DNA from: Sinorhizobium meliloti
GTDB lineage: Bacteria > Pseudomonadota > Alphaproteobacteria > Rhizobiales > Rhizobiaceae
Length of the DNA: 64,000 nt
Direction: 5' to 3'
NCBI RefSeq assembly: GCF_035610345.1
Contig: NZ_CP141212.1
Location: 2,175,976 to 2,239,975, forward strand
Below, piece by piece: positions 37,628 through 47,840 of this stretch (position 1 is its first letter; each line of letters starts with the position of its first letter). The notes beneath the pieces are model-generated. The model was not told the origin of the DNA, ran no database searches, and saw only the letters and a list, made by a program, of their open reading frames with translations. Position numbers and translations under genes: made by a program.

Positions 37628-39409
37628 TCAGCTCGACTGGCGGCGCAGGAACGCCGGAATTTCGAGCTGATCGTCTTCATGCGACCGCATCTGAGGCGCA
37701 GCGCGACCGTGATCGTCGAGCTGGCCGCGACGCGGCGCATAGAGGCTGGCTTCCGGCGAAAGCGGCCGGCGCTGTTGCGAGGCGGCGCTTGGTGCGGCGG
37801 CGGTCATGTCGGACGAGACATTCGTCGCTTCCCGTTCACGCAGCCCGAGCGAGCTCGTGATCCGGTTCAGGAGTCCCATCGGTCCGCGTTCCTCCTGATG
37901 CACAGGCGCCGGCTGCGTCCGGTGATCCATTTCCGCCTTCACGACCGGCGGAAAGTCCTCAACCTTCGGCATGCGTACCGGCTCGGCCTGCTGCCGCACG
38001 ACCGGGGTGGGCTCCTGCCGGACCGGCTGTGCCTGCATCTGCGGCTGAACGGGCGCCTGCATCTCGACCGGGCGCGGTGCCGGCTGCGCCGGCCGCATGA
38101 CCGGTGCGGCCTCCGCCGGAGCGACGCCTGCGAAAAGCTTGCTCTGCGGACGGAAGGTCTCTTCCTGCAGTTGCGGCTGCGGCTGCGGCTGCGGCTGCGG
38201 TGCGGCGACCTGGGTGCGCGCAGCGATGTCGAGTTCGCGCTCCATTTCGGCTTCGCGAATGGCGAGCGCGATGTGGTCGACATTCTGCTGCTGCTGGAGC
38301 GGCTGCTGCACCGGCTGCGGCTGCGGGGCCGGCTGCAGCGAAACAGTCGGCTGCGGCTGGGCCGGAACGGCGGCGGACGGGCGGACGATCGGCTTCGGCG
38401 CTACCGGACGAAAGTCGGCGGAGCGGCCGGCCACCTCCGCGGCCGTGCGGTCGATGCCGGTCGCGACGACCGAAACCCGAATGAGGCCTTCGAGCTCCTC
38501 GTCGAAGGTCGCGCCGAGAATGATGTTGGCGTCCGGATCGACCTCCTCGCGGATACGCGTCGCAGCCTCATCCACCTCGAACAGCGTGAGGTCGCGGCCA
38601 CCGGTGATGGAGATGAGCAGGCCTTGAGCGCCCTTCATCGAGGTTTCGTCGAGCAGCGGGTTGGCGATCGCAGCTTCCGCAGCGGCCATTGCGCGGCCTT
38701 CGCCGGAGGCTTCGCCCGTACCCATCATGGCGCGGCCCATTTCGCGCATCACCGAACGGACGTCGGCGAAGTCGAGGTTGATGAGGCCTTCCTTGACCAT
38801 GAGGTCGGTGATGCAGGCGACGCCGGAATAAAGAACCTGATCGGCCATGGCGAAGGCGTCCGCGAAGGTCGTCTTGTCATTGGCGATGCGGAAGAGGTTC
38901 TGGTTCGGGATGACGATCAGGGTGTCGACCGACTTCTGAAGATCGGAAATACCCTGGTCGGCGATCCGCATGCGGCGTCCGCCTTCGAAATGGAACGGCT
39001 TGGTCACGACGCCGACGGTGAGGATACCCTTGTTGCGGGCAGCCTGGGCGACGATCGGAGCAGCGCCCGTGCCGGTGCCGCCGCCCATGCCGGCGGTGAC
39101 GAAGCACATATGCGTGCCCTGCAGGTGATCGATGATCTCGTCGATGCATTCTTCAGCGGCCGCACGGCCGACTTCCGGCTGCGAGCCGGCACCAAGACCT
39201 TCGGTGACGGCGACACCCATCTGGATGATCCGCTCGGCCTTGGTCATGGTGAGTGCCTGGGCATCCGTGTTGGCGACGACGAAATCGACGCCCTGGAGCC
39301 CGGCGGTGATCATGTTGTTGACGGCGTTGCCGCCGCCGCCGCCGACGCCGAAGACCGTGATACGCGGCTTCAGCTCGGTAATGTCCGGCTTCTGCAAGTT
39401 GATGGCCAT
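37628..39409 (-). CDS. ftsZ: Cell division GTPase FtsZ
   Basis: The 593-residue tubulin homologue forms the Z ring. Residues 1-320 are the GTPase core with the signature GGGTGTG (109-115) and [11 protein letters not shown]. About residues 325-575 form a very long, low-complexity linker rich in Pro, Gln and Ala, including runs of PQ. The conserved C-terminal peptide [10 protein letters not shown], which binds FtsA and other partners, is intact. A long linker is typical of the main alphaproteobacterial FtsZ. It is the last gene of the ddl-ftsQ-ftsA-ftsZ unit. Confidence 0.97.
   Translation of the reverse strand: MAINLQKPDITELKPRITVFGVGGGGGNAVNNMITAGLQGVDFVVANTDAQALTMTKAERIIQMGVAVTEGLGAGSQPEVGRAAAEECIDEIIDHLQGTHMCFVTAGMGGGTGTGAAPIVAQAARNKGILTVGVVTKPFHFEGGRRMRIADQGISDLQKSVDTLIVIPNQNLFRIANDKTTFADAFAMADQVLYSGVACITDLMVKEGLINLDFADVRSVMREMGRAMMGTGEASGEGRAMAAAEAAIANPLLDETSMKGAQGLLISITGGRDLTLFEVDEAATRIREEVDPDANIILGATFDEELEGLIRVSVVATGIDRTAAEVAGRSADFRPVAPKPIVRPSAAVPAQPQPTVSLQPAPQPQPVQQPLQQQQNVDHIALAIREAEMERELDIAARTQVAAPQPQPQPQPQLQEETFRPQSKLFAGVAPAEAAPVMRPAQPAPRPVEMQAPVQPQMQAQPVRQEPTPVVRQQAEPVRMPKVEDFPPVVKAEMDHRTQPAPVHQEERGPMGLLNRITSSLGLREREATNVSSDMTAAAPSAASQQRRPLSPEASLYAPRRGQLDDHGRAAPQMRSHEDDQLEIPAFLRRQSS
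38173..38200. repeat. Hexanucleotide microsatellite in ftsZ linker
   Basis: About four and a half copies of GCGGCT (CAGCCG/C on the coding strand) encode the [10 protein letters not shown] run of the FtsZ linker. A second, shorter tract of the same kind lies near 38310-38335. Slippage there would change linker length in frame. Confidence 0.8.
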
Positions 39410-39503
39410 AGTCCTGTTCCTTCTCTTTCCCTGGCCGCCTTGCCGAGCCGGCCAATTCCTTCAAACTCGAACACCTGTCCCGTTCGGCGCTATGCCGAGC
39501 GGT

Positions 39504-40832
39504 CTAGAAACTTTCTTTCAGCCATTGCCCCATGCGGGCGAAACGGCTGTTGCCGCCGAGGGTGGAGAACATGCCGCTGCCGGCGGCATGCGTCTCGAGG
39601 TCGGCGACCTGAGGGTAGATCATCAGCCCGACGGCCGTGGAGAAGGCCGGGCCCTTGGCAGCGGCCGGCAGTCCGGATACGCCGAGCGGGCGGCCGATGC
39701 GGACATTGCGTGCGAGAATGCGCCGCGCCGCTTCCGGCAGGCCGGTCAACTGGCTGGCTCCCCCCGTCAATACGATCCGCTTGCCGACGATCGGGCTGAA
39801 ACCGGACCGCTGGATACGGTCGCGTATGAGTTCCAGCGTCTCTTCGATGCGAGCGCGAACGATGCGCGAGACCAGAGCGCGCGGCACGTGTGTCGGCTGG
39901 TCGCGGTCGTCTTCGCCGATCGGCGGAACCGAAATGATATCGCGCTCGTCCGCGCTGTTCGGAAGCGCCGAACCGTGCACGACCTTCAGGCGCTCGGCAT
40001 CCTCGATGCGGGTGGACAGGCCGCGCGCAAGATCGGTCGTGACATGGTGGCCGCCAAGCCCGACGGCATCCGCATGGACGAGCTTGCCTTCGGCGAAAAC
40101 CGAGATCGTCGTCGTACCGCCGCCCATGTCGATGGCCGCACATCCGAGCTCGACCTCGTCATCCACGAGTGCCGCAAGGCCGCTGGCATAGGGCGTCGCG
40201 ACCATGCCCTCGACCGAGAGGTGAGCGCGGTTGACGCAGAGCTCAAGGTTCTTCAGTGCGGGCCGCTCCGCCGTCAGCACATGCATGTCGACGCCGAGAA
40301 CGTCCCCGAACATCGCCAGCGGGTCGCGGATGCCGCGCTCGCCGTCGAGCGAGAAGCCGGTCGGCAGAGAGTGCAGGATGGCACGATCGGTGCGCAGCGA
40401 CTGGTGACCCGCGGCAGCGAGTACCTTCTTTAGATCATTTGCCTCGACCTCCTGCCCGCCGAGATCGATCGTCGCGGTATAGACGTCGCTCTGCAGGCGG
40501 CCGGCCGAAACATTCACGATGAGGCTGTCGATGGTCAGTCCCGCCATGCGCTCGGCTGCATCGACCGCAAGCCGGACGACACTTTCGACCGCATCGAGAT
40601 CGGCGATGACGCCATTCTTGACGCCCCGCGACTTCTGGTGACCGATGCCGATGACCTCGATGCTGTGCGTGCGCCCCGGCAGGATCTGGCTCTCCGCACG
40701 CGGCGTCAGGCGGCCGATCATGCATACCACTTTGGTCGAGCCGATATCGAGCACCGACACGACATGCGACCGCTTCGAGGGCAAGGGTTTCAGACGCGGA
40801 AGGCCGAAATTGGCGGATCCGAACAAACTCAT
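39504..40832 (-). CDS. ftsA: Cell division protein FtsA
   Basis: The 442-residue actin-like protein tethers FtsZ to the membrane. The ATPase core shows VLDIGSTKVVCMIG, IDMGGGTTTISVF and VLTGGASQLTGL, and the SHS2-type 1C domain lies at about residues 95-170. The C-terminus (FARMGQWLKESF) is an amphipathic membrane-targeting helix. The start overlaps the ftsQ stop as ATGA, and ftsZ begins 94 bases after the ftsA stop. Confidence 0.96.
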   Translation of the reverse strand: MSLFGSANFGLPRLKPLPSKRSHVVSVLDIGSTKVVCMIGRLTPRAESQILPGRTHSIEVIGIGHQKSRGVKNGVIADLDAVESVVRLAVDAAERMAGLTIDSLIVNVSAGRLQSDVYTATIDLGGQEVEANDLKKVLAAAGHQSLRTDRAILHSLPTGFSLDGERGIRDPLAMFGDVLGVDMHVLTAERPALKNLELCVNRAHLSVEGMVATPYASGLAALVDDEVELGCAAIDMGGGTTTISVFAEGKLVHADAVGLGGHHVTTDLARGLSTRIEDAERLKVVHGSALPNSADERDIISVPPIGEDDRDQPTHVPRALVSRIVRARIEETLELIRDRIQRSGFSPIVGKRIVLTGGASQLTGLPEAARRILARNVRIGRPLGVSGLPAAAKGPAFSTAVGLMIYPQVADLETHAAGSGMFSTLGGNSRFARMGQWLKESF

Positions 40833-41758
40833 ATCCGCTTCTCCTGGGCTTTCAGCATTTTCTCCCTCGCCTTGAGTGCGACTTCCCGGCGCTTCACGGC
40901 TTCCGGCGTCAGCTGTACGGTCGTGCGGTCTTCGAGCCTGAGATCGACGGCGGCGATGTCGCGCTCCAGCAACTGATGCGTGTCTTGCATACCGGCGAGC
41001 ACGCTCATCGCGCGCGCAACATCCTTTTCCGGAAGCTTCACGACGACGCCGTTGTTGAGCCGCAGATCCCAGCGACGCCCGGCCACGCGCACGAAGGCTT
41101 TGACGCGGGAGCGGAACTCCGGCCAGCGGGAAAATTCATCGTAGAACGCGGCCGCCGCCGTCTCCGCGTCGCGGCCCACGAAAAGCGGCAGGCTGGCGAA
41201 CTTGTTGTCCCTGAGCGGCGCGATGACGCTGCCGCTGCGCTCTATCAGGGAGAGATCCGATCCGTGCTGCCAGATACCGAAGGCTTCGCGCTCCTTGAGT
41301 ACGACCTCGATCGTACCCGGATAGATCTTGCGCACCGTGACGGTCTCCACCCAGGGCAGTTCGCCGATAAGCCGACGCGCCTCCTCGATGTCGAGCGCCA
41401 CCAGTGAGGTCGTGCCGTCCAGGCCGAGCTGCTGGAGAATGTCGATCTCGGAGGTCTGCGCGTTGCCGGAGACGCGGACGTCCTCGATCGCGAAGCCGGC
41501 GGCAGTCGTCGAGACCTGCGCGAAGCTCTGCGTGTGGCCGCCGAGCGACATGCCGTAAAGGCCCGTGGCCACCATGAAAGCTGCGGCGGAAACTGTTCCG
41601 GTATGATTCGGGAAGCGGATTCGACCGGCGCCAAGGCTGATCAGAAAGCGCACGCCCTTGCGCAGCGGCCGCGGCAGGACGAACGCTTCATCCGCCTCGG
41701 CGACAGCGCCGGCCGGGTAACGAACCCTCTTGCCCCTTCTGCCCCTCAGCGCAAGCAC
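40829..41758 (-). CDS. ftsQ: Cell division protein FtsQ
   Basis: The 309-residue bitopic membrane protein links the cytoplasmic and periplasmic parts of the divisome. It has a basic cytoplasmic N-terminus, a membrane segment near residues 45-62 ([17 protein letters not shown]), a POTRA domain beginning [20 protein letters not shown], and the FtsQ/DivIB domain. GTG at 41758 is chosen since GGAGG stands seven bases before it; a second in-frame GTG at 41779 lacks a good ribosome-binding site. It overlaps ddl by 13 bases and ftsA by 4. Confidence 0.92.
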   Translation of the reverse strand: MLALRGRRGKRVRYPAGAVAEADEAFVLPRPLRKGVRFLISLGAGRIRFPNHTGTVSAAAFMVATGLYGMSLGGHTQSFAQVSTTAAGFAIEDVRVSGNAQTSEIDILQQLGLDGTTSLVALDIEEARRLIGELPWVETVTVRKIYPGTIEVVLKEREAFGIWQHGSDLSLIERSGSVIAPLRDNKFASLPLFVGRDAETAAAAFYDEFSRWPEFRSRVKAFVRVAGRRWDLRLNNGVVVKLPEKDVARAMSVLAGMQDTHQLLERDIAAVDLRLEDRTTVQLTPEAVKRREVALKAREKMLKAQEKRI

Positions 41759-42672
41759 GACGCGTCCTCCACCATCCACCTGAGAAATTCACCGAACTGA
41801 AGGCCCGCATGCTGCGCCATCTCGGGCACCAGGGACGTTGGGGTCATGCCGGGTTGGGTATTGATCTCGAGCCAGATCAACTCGCCCTCACCATCCCCAC
41901 GATCGTCGAAACGAAAGTCGGACCGGCTGACGCCGCGGCAACCGATCGCCTCATGCGCCTTCAACGCCAGTGTTTGTATTTTTTGGTAAATATTTGGTGA
42001 AATCTGTGCAGGAATGACGTGCTTCGAACCACCTTTTACGTATTTCGAGTCGTAATCGTAAAAGGCGTGCCCCTGCGGGATGATCTCAGTGACGCCGAGG
42101 GCGACATCGCCCATGACACCGCAGGTGAATTCGCGCCCCGCAATATAGCGCTCGACCATGATGCGGTCGCCGTAGCGCCACTCGCTTGAGGTGATCACCT
42201 GAGGCGGATGCGACTGATCCTCCTTGACGATCACCACTCCGAAGCTCGACCCCTCGCGGACCGGCTTCACCACATAGGGCGGCTTCATCGGATGCTGATT
42301 GCCGAAGCTGCGCCGGTCCATGACCAGCGCCTCGGCAACCGGGATGCCGGCAGCCTTGGCGACATGCTTTGCCTGGTCTTTATCCATGGCCAGCGCCGAG
42401 GCCAGGACGCCCGAATGGGTATAGGGGATCTCGAGATATTCGAGAATGCCCTGGATCGTCCCGTCCTCGCCGAACGGTCCATGAAGCGCATTGAAGACGA
42501 CATCCGGGCGCAATTCCTGAAGAACCGCTGCGACGTCGCGACCGACATCGACCCGCGTGACGCGATAGCCTTCCGCCTCCAGCGCATCCGCGCAAGCCGT
42601 CCCCGAAGACAGGCTCACCGGCCTCTCCGAGGAAAATCCGCCCAACAGGACAGCAACATGCTTGCTGCTCAT
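41746..42672 (-). CDS. ddl: D-alanine-D-alanine ligase
   Basis: The 308-residue ATP-grasp enzyme makes the D-Ala-D-Ala dipeptide for MurF. It shows [19 protein letters not shown], the loop [12 protein letters not shown], the ATP-binding [11 protein letters not shown], the Mg ligands in [17 protein letters not shown], and the substrate loop [12 protein letters not shown]. It starts the ddl-ftsQAZ group and has its own 310-base upstream region, so a separate promoter is likely. Length is standard for DdlB. Confidence 0.95.
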   Translation of the reverse strand: MSSKHVAVLLGGFSSERPVSLSSGTACADALEAEGYRVTRVDVGRDVAAVLQELRPDVVFNALHGPFGEDGTIQGILEYLEIPYTHSGVLASALAMDKDQAKHVAKAAGIPVAEALVMDRRSFGNQHPMKPPYVVKPVREGSSFGVVIVKEDQSHPPQVITSSEWRYGDRIMVERYIAGREFTCGVMGDVALGVTEIIPQGHAFYDYDSKYVKGGSKHVIPAQISPNIYQKIQTLALKAHEAIGCRGVSRSDFRFDDRGDGEGELIWLEINTQPGMTPTSLVPEMAQHAGLQFGEFLRWMVEDASCLR

Positions 42673-42781
42673 TCAAACCCCCAAACAATACGCCACTATC
42701 GCGAAGCTTGCTTGCACCTGGCTGATTTCGAAGCCTCGATTCGCGTGACCGCCGCGTGGAACCACTACAACGACATTATGG

Positions 42782-42807
42782 TTAATGAAGTGTTTACTTT
42801 GGTTAAC
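42782..42807. promoter_or_regulatory. CtrA-like TTAA cluster upstream of ddl
   Basis: TTAA and TTTA are separated by exactly seven bases, one mismatch from the CtrA consensus TTAA-N7-TTAA, with an additional TTAAC seven bases further. CtrA governs ftsQA and ftsZ in Caulobacter; its action at this site is inferred. Confidence 0.35.
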
Positions 42808-42920
42808 TCTCGCCGCGAAACGCGCTTCGGCGAAACCCGCCCAGAATCAATCAGAGACAAGATTTCCTAGCTGAATCAGAGCTTTCTGTGGCTTGCAAGG
42901 GAAATAATCTTAGGAAAGGC

Positions 42921-42950
42921 AGAGCCCGCCTGCGTGTGCAGGCGGGCTCT
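42921..42950 (-). terminator. Terminator after aqpZ
   Basis: AGAGCCCGCCTG and CAGGCGGGCTCT form a long stem with a short loop 33 bases after the aqpZ stop. The minus-strand tail GCCTTTCC is only mildly U-rich, but the stem is very stable. Confidence 0.65.
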
Positions 42951-42982
42951 ACATGGTCTTACGTGGCGCTATCTTTCCCGAT

Positions 42983-43669
42983 CTAGCTATCGTCGCCGAC
43001 GATTTTCCATACGATTCCGGCAATGGCTGCACCGATCAGCGGTGCGACCCAGAAGAGCCAGAGCTGGGAAATCGCCCAGTCACCGACGAACAGCGCCTGT
43101 CCGGTCGATCGGGCCGGATTTACGGAGGTGTTGGTGACGGGGATCGAGACGAGGTGAATCAAGGTCAGCCCCAGGCCGATGGCGATGGGCGCGAAGCCCA
43201 CAGGCACGCGGCCATGCGTCGAGCCAAGAATGATGAGCAGGAAAAAGGCGGTCATGACGACCTCGGTGACGAGAGCCGCCGTCAATGAGTAGCCGCCCGG
43301 AGAATGTTCGCCGTAACCATTGGCGGCAAAACCGCCAAGCTGGAAATCGGCCTTGCCGCTGGCGATCACGTAGAGCACGGCAGCTGCGGCGATCGCGCCG
43401 GCGACCTGCGCGATGATGTAACCGACGAGGCTCGCCGGCGGCATTCTGCCGGCTACGGCAAGTCCGACCGATACCGCCGGATTGAAATGGCCGCCGGAAA
43501 TTCCGCCGACCGCATAGGCCATGGTCAGCACCGTAAGGCCGAAGGCAAAGGAGACCCCGAGCAGGCCGATACCGACCTCCGGGAAGGCAGCGGAAAGTAC
43601 GGCGCTGCCGCACCCACCGAGAACGAGCCAGAAAGTACCGAGAAATTCCGCAGAGAGCTTTCTGAACAT
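42983..43669 (-). CDS. aqpZ: Aquaporin Z
   Basis: The 228-residue channel has six membrane helices and both NPA boxes (Asn63-Pro64-Ala65 and Asn184-Pro185-Ala186). The selectivity filter reads Phe43, His172, Thr181 and Arg187, matching water-specific aquaporins rather than glycerol facilitators. GGGGGAATATTC precedes the ATG at 43669. It lies between murB and ddl, divergent from the MHS transporter, where it breaks the dcw gene order. A role in osmotic adjustment is the family expectation. Confidence 0.95.
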   Translation of the reverse strand: MFRKLSAEFLGTFWLVLGGCGSAVLSAAFPEVGIGLLGVSFAFGLTVLTMAYAVGGISGGHFNPAVSVGLAVAGRMPPASLVGYIIAQVAGAIAAAAVLYVIASGKADFQLGGFAANGYGEHSPGGYSLTAALVTEVVMTAFFLLIILGSTHGRVPVGFAPIAIGLGLTLIHLVSIPVTNTSVNPARSTGQALFVGDWAISQLWLFWVAPLIGAAIAGIVWKIVGDDS

Positions 43670-44070
43670 GAATATTCCCCCAAATCGAAGCAAAACGCTT
43701 CGCCGGCGAGAGTTCTCCAGTATTCGATTCTCGTCAAGCAGGAGATGTATTTCCTGGCGATGCCCGCAATACGGGAAGCCCGTGAATTCATGTAAGTGGG
43801 CATGTCGACCGCTCGAGCACACCGGGGCGATGCGCCGGCGGAATATTGCTGCGCCGGCAAGCGCATTTAGTTCGCATTTCTTACGAAATCGGACTTTCTC
43901 GATGTGAAAACTTGCGCTAAGAACCGGCCGCCCGCCTCCCAAGACGGCATAACCGCCAGATCATTTTTTTGCGTCCATGGGACAGCGAACTGATCTAACC
44001 CTCTGAAACTACGCAATTCCGGCGGGGGAGAGTTACTCGCTTTCCCGCGAATTGCTACAGGAACGAACCA
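43670..44070. other. Divergent intergenic region, 401 bases
   Basis: It separates aqpZ (minus) and the MHS transporter (plus). The promoters of both must lie here. A small palindrome, ATTTCTTACGAAAT at 43876-43889, is the only notable element. No coding frame is convincing. Confidence 0.45.
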
Positions 44071-45381
44071 ATGACAGACGCGACAACCTCGCTGTCGCCG
44101 CAGGATGGTGCGTTGCATCGGCAGGCCGTGAACTCCCCTGCCCGGGTGCTGTTCGCAAGCCTGGTCGGCACCACGATCGAATTCTTCGACTTCTATGTCT
44201 ATGCGACCGCAGCGGTAATCATCTTCCCGCACCTTTTCTTCCCTGCAGCCGATCCGACCTCGGCAATGCTGCAGTCCCTCGCCACCTTTTCGATCGCCTT
44301 CTTCGCCCGCCCGCTCGGCGCCGTGATCTTCGGTCACTGCGGCGACAGGATCGGCCGGAAGGCGACGCTCGTCGCCGCGCTGATGACCATGGGCATTTCC
44401 ACGGTCATCATCGGCCTGTTGCCCACCTATGCGACGATCGGCGTCGTGGCACCGCTGCTGCTTGCCCTCTGCCGTTTCGGCCAAGGCCTCGGCCTCGGCG
44501 GCGAATGGGGCGGCGCGGTGTTGCTCGCCACCGAGAATGCGCCCGAAGGCAAGCGGAGCTGGTACGCCATGTTCCCGCAGCTGGGCGCGCCGATCGGCTT
44601 CATCCTGTCGGCAGGAACCTTCCTCATCCTCGGCGAAGTCATGAGCGAAGAGGCCTTCTTCGCCTGGGGCTGGCGCGTCCCCTTCATCGCCAGCGTGCTG
44701 CTCGTGATCGTCGGCCTCTACGTCCGCCTGAAGATCACCGAAACGCCGGAATTCCAGAAGGCGATCGACAAGCACGAGCGTGTCGAGGTGCCGGTCGCGG
44801 CGATCTTCCGCTCGCACAAGCGAAGCCTCGTACTCGGCACCTTCGTGGCGCTCGCGACCTTCGTCCTGTTCTATCTGATGACCGTCTTCTCGCTCTCCTG
44901 GGGCACGACAAAGCTCGGCTATTCGCGCGAACAGTTCCTGCTCGTACAGATGACGGGCGTCGTCTTCTTCGGTCTGATGATCCCGGTCTCCGGCATACTT
45001 TCGGACCGCTTCGGCCGGCGCCTCGTGCTGGTGCTGACGACGATCGGCATCGGCGTTTTCGGCCTCTTCATGGCACCGCTTCTGTCATCCGGTCTCGGCG
45101 GGGCCTTCGTCTTCTCGATCGTCGGCCTCGGCCTGATGGGCCTCACCTACGGGCCGATCGGCGCGGCGCTGGCGGCCCCCTTCCCGACGGCGGTGCGCTA
45201 TACCGGCGCCTCGATGACCTTCAACCTCGCCGGCATCTTCGGCGCGTCGCTGGCGCCCTATATCGCCACCTGGCTCGCGACCAATTACAGCCTCGGCCAT
45301 GTCGGCTACTATCTGCTGGCGGCGGCGTTGATCACGCTCGTCTGCCTGCTTCTTTCGAACGAGGAAGAGGTCTCGGGCTGA
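44071..45381 (+). CDS. MFS transporter, metabolite:H+ symporter (MHS) type
   Basis: The 436-residue, 12-TM protein belongs to the MHS group that includes ShiA, ProP and KgtP. Signatures are the N-terminal SLVGTTIEFFDFYVYATAA, the loop 2-3 motif GHCGDRIGRKATL and RFGQGLGLGGEWGGAVLLATENAP. Substrates in this group are organic acids, shikimate, proline or betaine; none can be chosen from sequence. It is read against the flanking dcw genes and ends at a shared terminator with murB. Its position between murB and aqpZ suggests insertion into the ancestral cluster. Confidence 0.9.
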   Translation: MTDATTSLSPQDGALHRQAVNSPARVLFASLVGTTIEFFDFYVYATAAVIIFPHLFFPAADPTSAMLQSLATFSIAFFARPLGAVIFGHCGDRIGRKATLVAALMTMGISTVIIGLLPTYATIGVVAPLLLALCRFGQGLGLGGEWGGAVLLATENAPEGKRSWYAMFPQLGAPIGFILSAGTFLILGEVMSEEAFFAWGWRVPFIASVLLVIVGLYVRLKITETPEFQKAIDKHERVEVPVAAIFRSHKRSLVLGTFVALATFVLFYLMTVFSLSWGTTKLGYSREQFLLVQMTGVVFFGLMIPVSGILSDRFGRRLVLVLTTIGIGVFGLFMAPLLSSGLGGAFVFSIVGLGLMGLTYGPIGAALAAPFPTAVRYTGASMTFNLAGIFGASLAPYIATWLATNYSLGHVGYYLLAAALITLVCLLLSNEEEVSG

Positions 45382-45397
45382 GAGATGGAATAATCCG

Positions 45398-45436
45398 AAA
45401 AAAGGGCCGCGTCGGATATCCGCCGCGGCCTTTTTC
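45398..45436. terminator. Bidirectional terminator between MHS transporter and murB
   Basis: An A-tract, the stem GGCCGCG/CGCGGCC and a T-tract follow each other symmetrically, so that both strands read a GC stem followed by five or more Us. It ends the plus-strand transporter and the minus-strand murB transcript. Confidence 0.85.
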
Positions 45437-45453
45437 TTGGTCCCGATTTCGGA

Positions 45454-46428
45454 TCAGGCCGTGGCGCGGCCGAGGAATTCCCTGATTTCATAGCCCGGCA
45501 TGAAATTGCCGACCCGCTTGATTTCCCATTCCAGCTTGACGCCGGAATGCTCCATCACCCGCTGGCGCACGGTCTCGCCGAGATATTCGAGCTCGTAGCC
45601 GGTCGCCTGTCCGGTATTGATCATGAAATTGCAGTGAAGCGGCGACATCTGGGCATTGCCGATCATCATCCCGCGGCAGCCGGCCTCGTCGATCAGCTTC
45701 CAGGCCGAGTGGCCGTCCGGGTTCTTGAACGTGGATCCGCCGGTCTTCTCGCGGATCGGCTGCACCGTTTCGCGATGCTGGCGCACGGCGTCCATGTCGG
45801 TGCGGATCTTGGTCTTGTCTTCCGCATAGCCCTCGAAGATCGCATGCGTGAAGATCAGCTCCTTGGCCGCGCCGGAATGGCGGTAGCCGTAGCCCATCTC
45901 GGCTTTGCTCAGGACATGCCTGTTGCCCTTGCGGTCGACGGCATGGACCTCGACGACGCGTTCGCTGGTTTCGCCGCTATTGGCGCCGGCGTTCATGCGG
46001 AGTGCCCCGCCGATCGAACCGGGAATGCCGTAATAGAAGTAGAAGCCGCCAATACCATGGTCGAGCGCCATGGCGGCGATGTTCTTGTCCGGGCAGATCG
46101 CGCCCGCCTTGATGCGGTTTTCACCGGCGAGTTCCAGATCGCCGAAGCCCTTCGCCGAAAGCCGGATGACGACCCCCGGAATACCGCCGTCGCGCACGAG
46201 CAGGTTGGAGCCCACGCCGACGACCATTACCGGCACCTCTTCGGGCACCAGCTTCAGGAAGGCGACGAGGTCGTCGGTGTCGTGCGGCTGGAACATGAGC
46301 TCGGCGAGACCGCCCGCCCGAAACCAGGTAACGCGGTCCATCGGCGCATCGGGCGTGAGACGTCCGCGGATTGCAGCGACGCCGTTTCCGAGCGAATCGA
46401 GAAGTTTCTGACCGTTGACCTGTTTCAT
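45454..46428 (-). CDS. murB: UDP-N-acetylenolpyruvoylglucosamine reductase
   Basis: The 324-residue flavoenzyme reduces the enolpyruvyl group to give UDP-MurNAc. It has the FAD-binding [28 protein letters not shown] and [19 protein letters not shown], and the active-site segment [17 protein letters not shown]. The GGSTFKN serine marks the catalytic acid. The ATG at 46428 overlaps the murC stop as ATGA. It is the last gene of the murC-murB end of the cluster and converges on the MHS transporter. Confidence 0.95.
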   Translation of the reverse strand: MKQVNGQKLLDSLGNGVAAIRGRLTPDAPMDRVTWFRAGGLAELMFQPHDTDDLVAFLKLVPEEVPVMVVGVGSNLLVRDGGIPGVVIRLSAKGFGDLELAGENRIKAGAICPDKNIAAMALDHGIGGFYFYYGIPGSIGGALRMNAGANSGETSERVVEVHAVDRKGNRHVLSKAEMGYGYRHSGAAKELIFTHAIFEGYAEDKTKIRTDMDAVRQHRETVQPIREKTGGSTFKNPDGHSAWKLIDEAGCRGMMIGNAQMSPLHCNFMINTGQATGYELEYLGETVRQRVMEHSGVKLEWEIKRVGNFMPGYEIREFLGRATA

Positions 46429-47840
46429 GCTCGATTTCCTGAAATTTCCGCGAGCTGCTTGGGCAAGGCCGCGGCCCAATAGGTAATGCTGCCAGCTCCC
46501 AAGAGAACCACAAAATCGCCCGGCTGTGCAATCTTCGCGATAACAGGCGCCAGTGCCTCCTGTCCGGGGATGTGGCGGGCATCGCGATGGCCGGCAGCCT
46601 TGATGCGGTCGACGAGCGCTTCCGAACTGACGCCCTCTATGGCTTCCTCGCCGGCCGCATAGACCGGAGCGAGCAGGATCGTATCGGCGTCGTTGAAGCA
46701 GGATGTGAAGTCTTCGAAGAGGCTCGACAGGCGCGAGTAGCGATGCGGCTGGTGGACCGCGACGATGCGCCCCTGGCACGCCTCGCGCGCCGCCCTCAGG
46801 ACCGCCCTGATCTCGACGGGATGGTGGCCGTAATCGTCGAAGATGCGCGCGCCGTTCCACTCACCCGTCAGAGTAAAGCGGCGTTTCACGCCGCCGAAGG
46901 TGGCAAGACCTCTCGCAATGTCCTCGGGCTTGATGCCGAGCCGCTGTGCGACCGCCACGGCAGCCGTGGCGTTGGAGACATTATGGCGTCCGGGCATCGG
47001 CAGCCTGAGGTCCTTGATCGCGATCACCTGGCCCGTGCGGCGGCGGCGGATCTCGATATCGAAGATGGAGGTCGCACCGTCCATGCGGATATTGTGGAAG
47101 CGCACGTCGGCCTGGGGGTTCTCGCCGTAGGTGACGACCTTCCGGTCCTCGATCTTGCCGACCATGGACTGGACCTCCGGGTGGTCGAGACACAGCACGC
47201 CAAAACCGTAAAAGGGCACGTTCTCGACGAACTGCCGGAAGGCCGCGCGCACGGCGTCGAAATTGCCGTAGTGGTCGAGATGTTCGGGATCGATATTGGT
47301 GACGACCGCGATGTCGGCCGGCAGCTTCAGGAACGTGCCGTCGGATTCGTCTGCTTCGACCACCATCCATTCGCCGGCGCCCATGCGCGCATTGGTGCCG
47401 TAGGCGTTGATGATGCCGCCGTTGATCACGGTCGGATCGAGACCGCCCGCATCGAGCAGGGCGGCGACCATCGAGGTCGTCGTCGTCTTTCCATGGGTCC
47501 CGCCGATCGCAATTGCATTGCGGAAGCGCATCAGCTCGGCAAGCATCTCGGCACGCCGCACGACCGGCAGGAACTTCTCGCGGGCAGCGATGAGCTCGGG
47601 GTTGTCCTTCTTGATCGCCGTCGAGACGACGACCACCTCGGCATCGCCGAGATTTTCCGCTTTGTGCCCGATGGAGACGCTGATGCCCTTTTCCCGCAGA
47701 CGCTGCACATTGGCGCTGTCGGCCTGGTCGGAACCCTGGACGCGATGGCCGAGATTGTGCAGGACCTCGGCAATACCGCTCATGCCGATGCCGCCGATAC
47801 CAATGAAATGTACGAGCCCGATCGTCTTCGGCATCTTCAT
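46425..47840 (-). CDS. murC: UDP-N-acetylmuramate-L-alanine ligase
   Basis: The 471-residue ligase adds L-alanine to UDP-MurNAc. The Mur N-terminal Rossmann domain begins [17 protein letters not shown], the ATP loop is [14 protein letters not shown] (about residue 113), and the C-terminal domain has [14 protein letters not shown] and HQPHRYSR. It overlaps murB and murG by four bases each, pointing to translational coupling. All expected Mur ligase residues are seen. Confidence 0.96.
   Translation of the reverse strand: MKMPKTIGLVHFIGIGGIGMSGIAEVLHNLGHRVQGSDQADSANVQRLREKGISVSIGHKAENLGDAEVVVVSTAIKKDNPELIAAREKFLPVVRRAEMLAELMRFRNAIAIGGTHGKTTTTSMVAALLDAGGLDPTVINGGIINAYGTNARMGAGEWMVVEADESDGTFLKLPADIAVVTNIDPEHLDHYGNFDAVRAAFRQFVENVPFYGFGVLCLDHPEVQSMVGKIEDRKVVTYGENPQADVRFHNIRMDGATSIFDIEIRRRRTGQVIAIKDLRLPMPGRHNVSNATAAVAVAQRLGIKPEDIARGLATFGGVKRRFTLTGEWNGARIFDDYGHHPVEIRAVLRAAREACQGRIVAVHQPHRYSRLSSLFEDFTSCFNDADTILLAPVYAAGEEAIEGVSSEALVDRIKAAGHRDARHIPGQEALAPVIAKIAQPGDFVVLLGAGSITYWAAALPKQLAEISGNRA

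Larger units (their letters stand above)
42673..42982. other. Intergenic region upstream of ddl, 310 bases
   Basis: It contains the probable aqpZ terminator (42921-42950) and, 110-135 bases upstream of ddl, a cluster of TTAA motifs: TTAA-N7-TTTA at 42782-42796 and TTAAC at 42803-42807. These resemble CtrA boxes, and the region probably carries the ddl-ftsQAZ promoter. No coding frame is convincing. Confidence 0.5.

Noticed and set aside
45454..46860. A murC-murB fusion frame of 468 codons
   Set aside because: The N-terminal 144 codons are murC read in another frame; murB starts at 46428 in an ATGA overlap.
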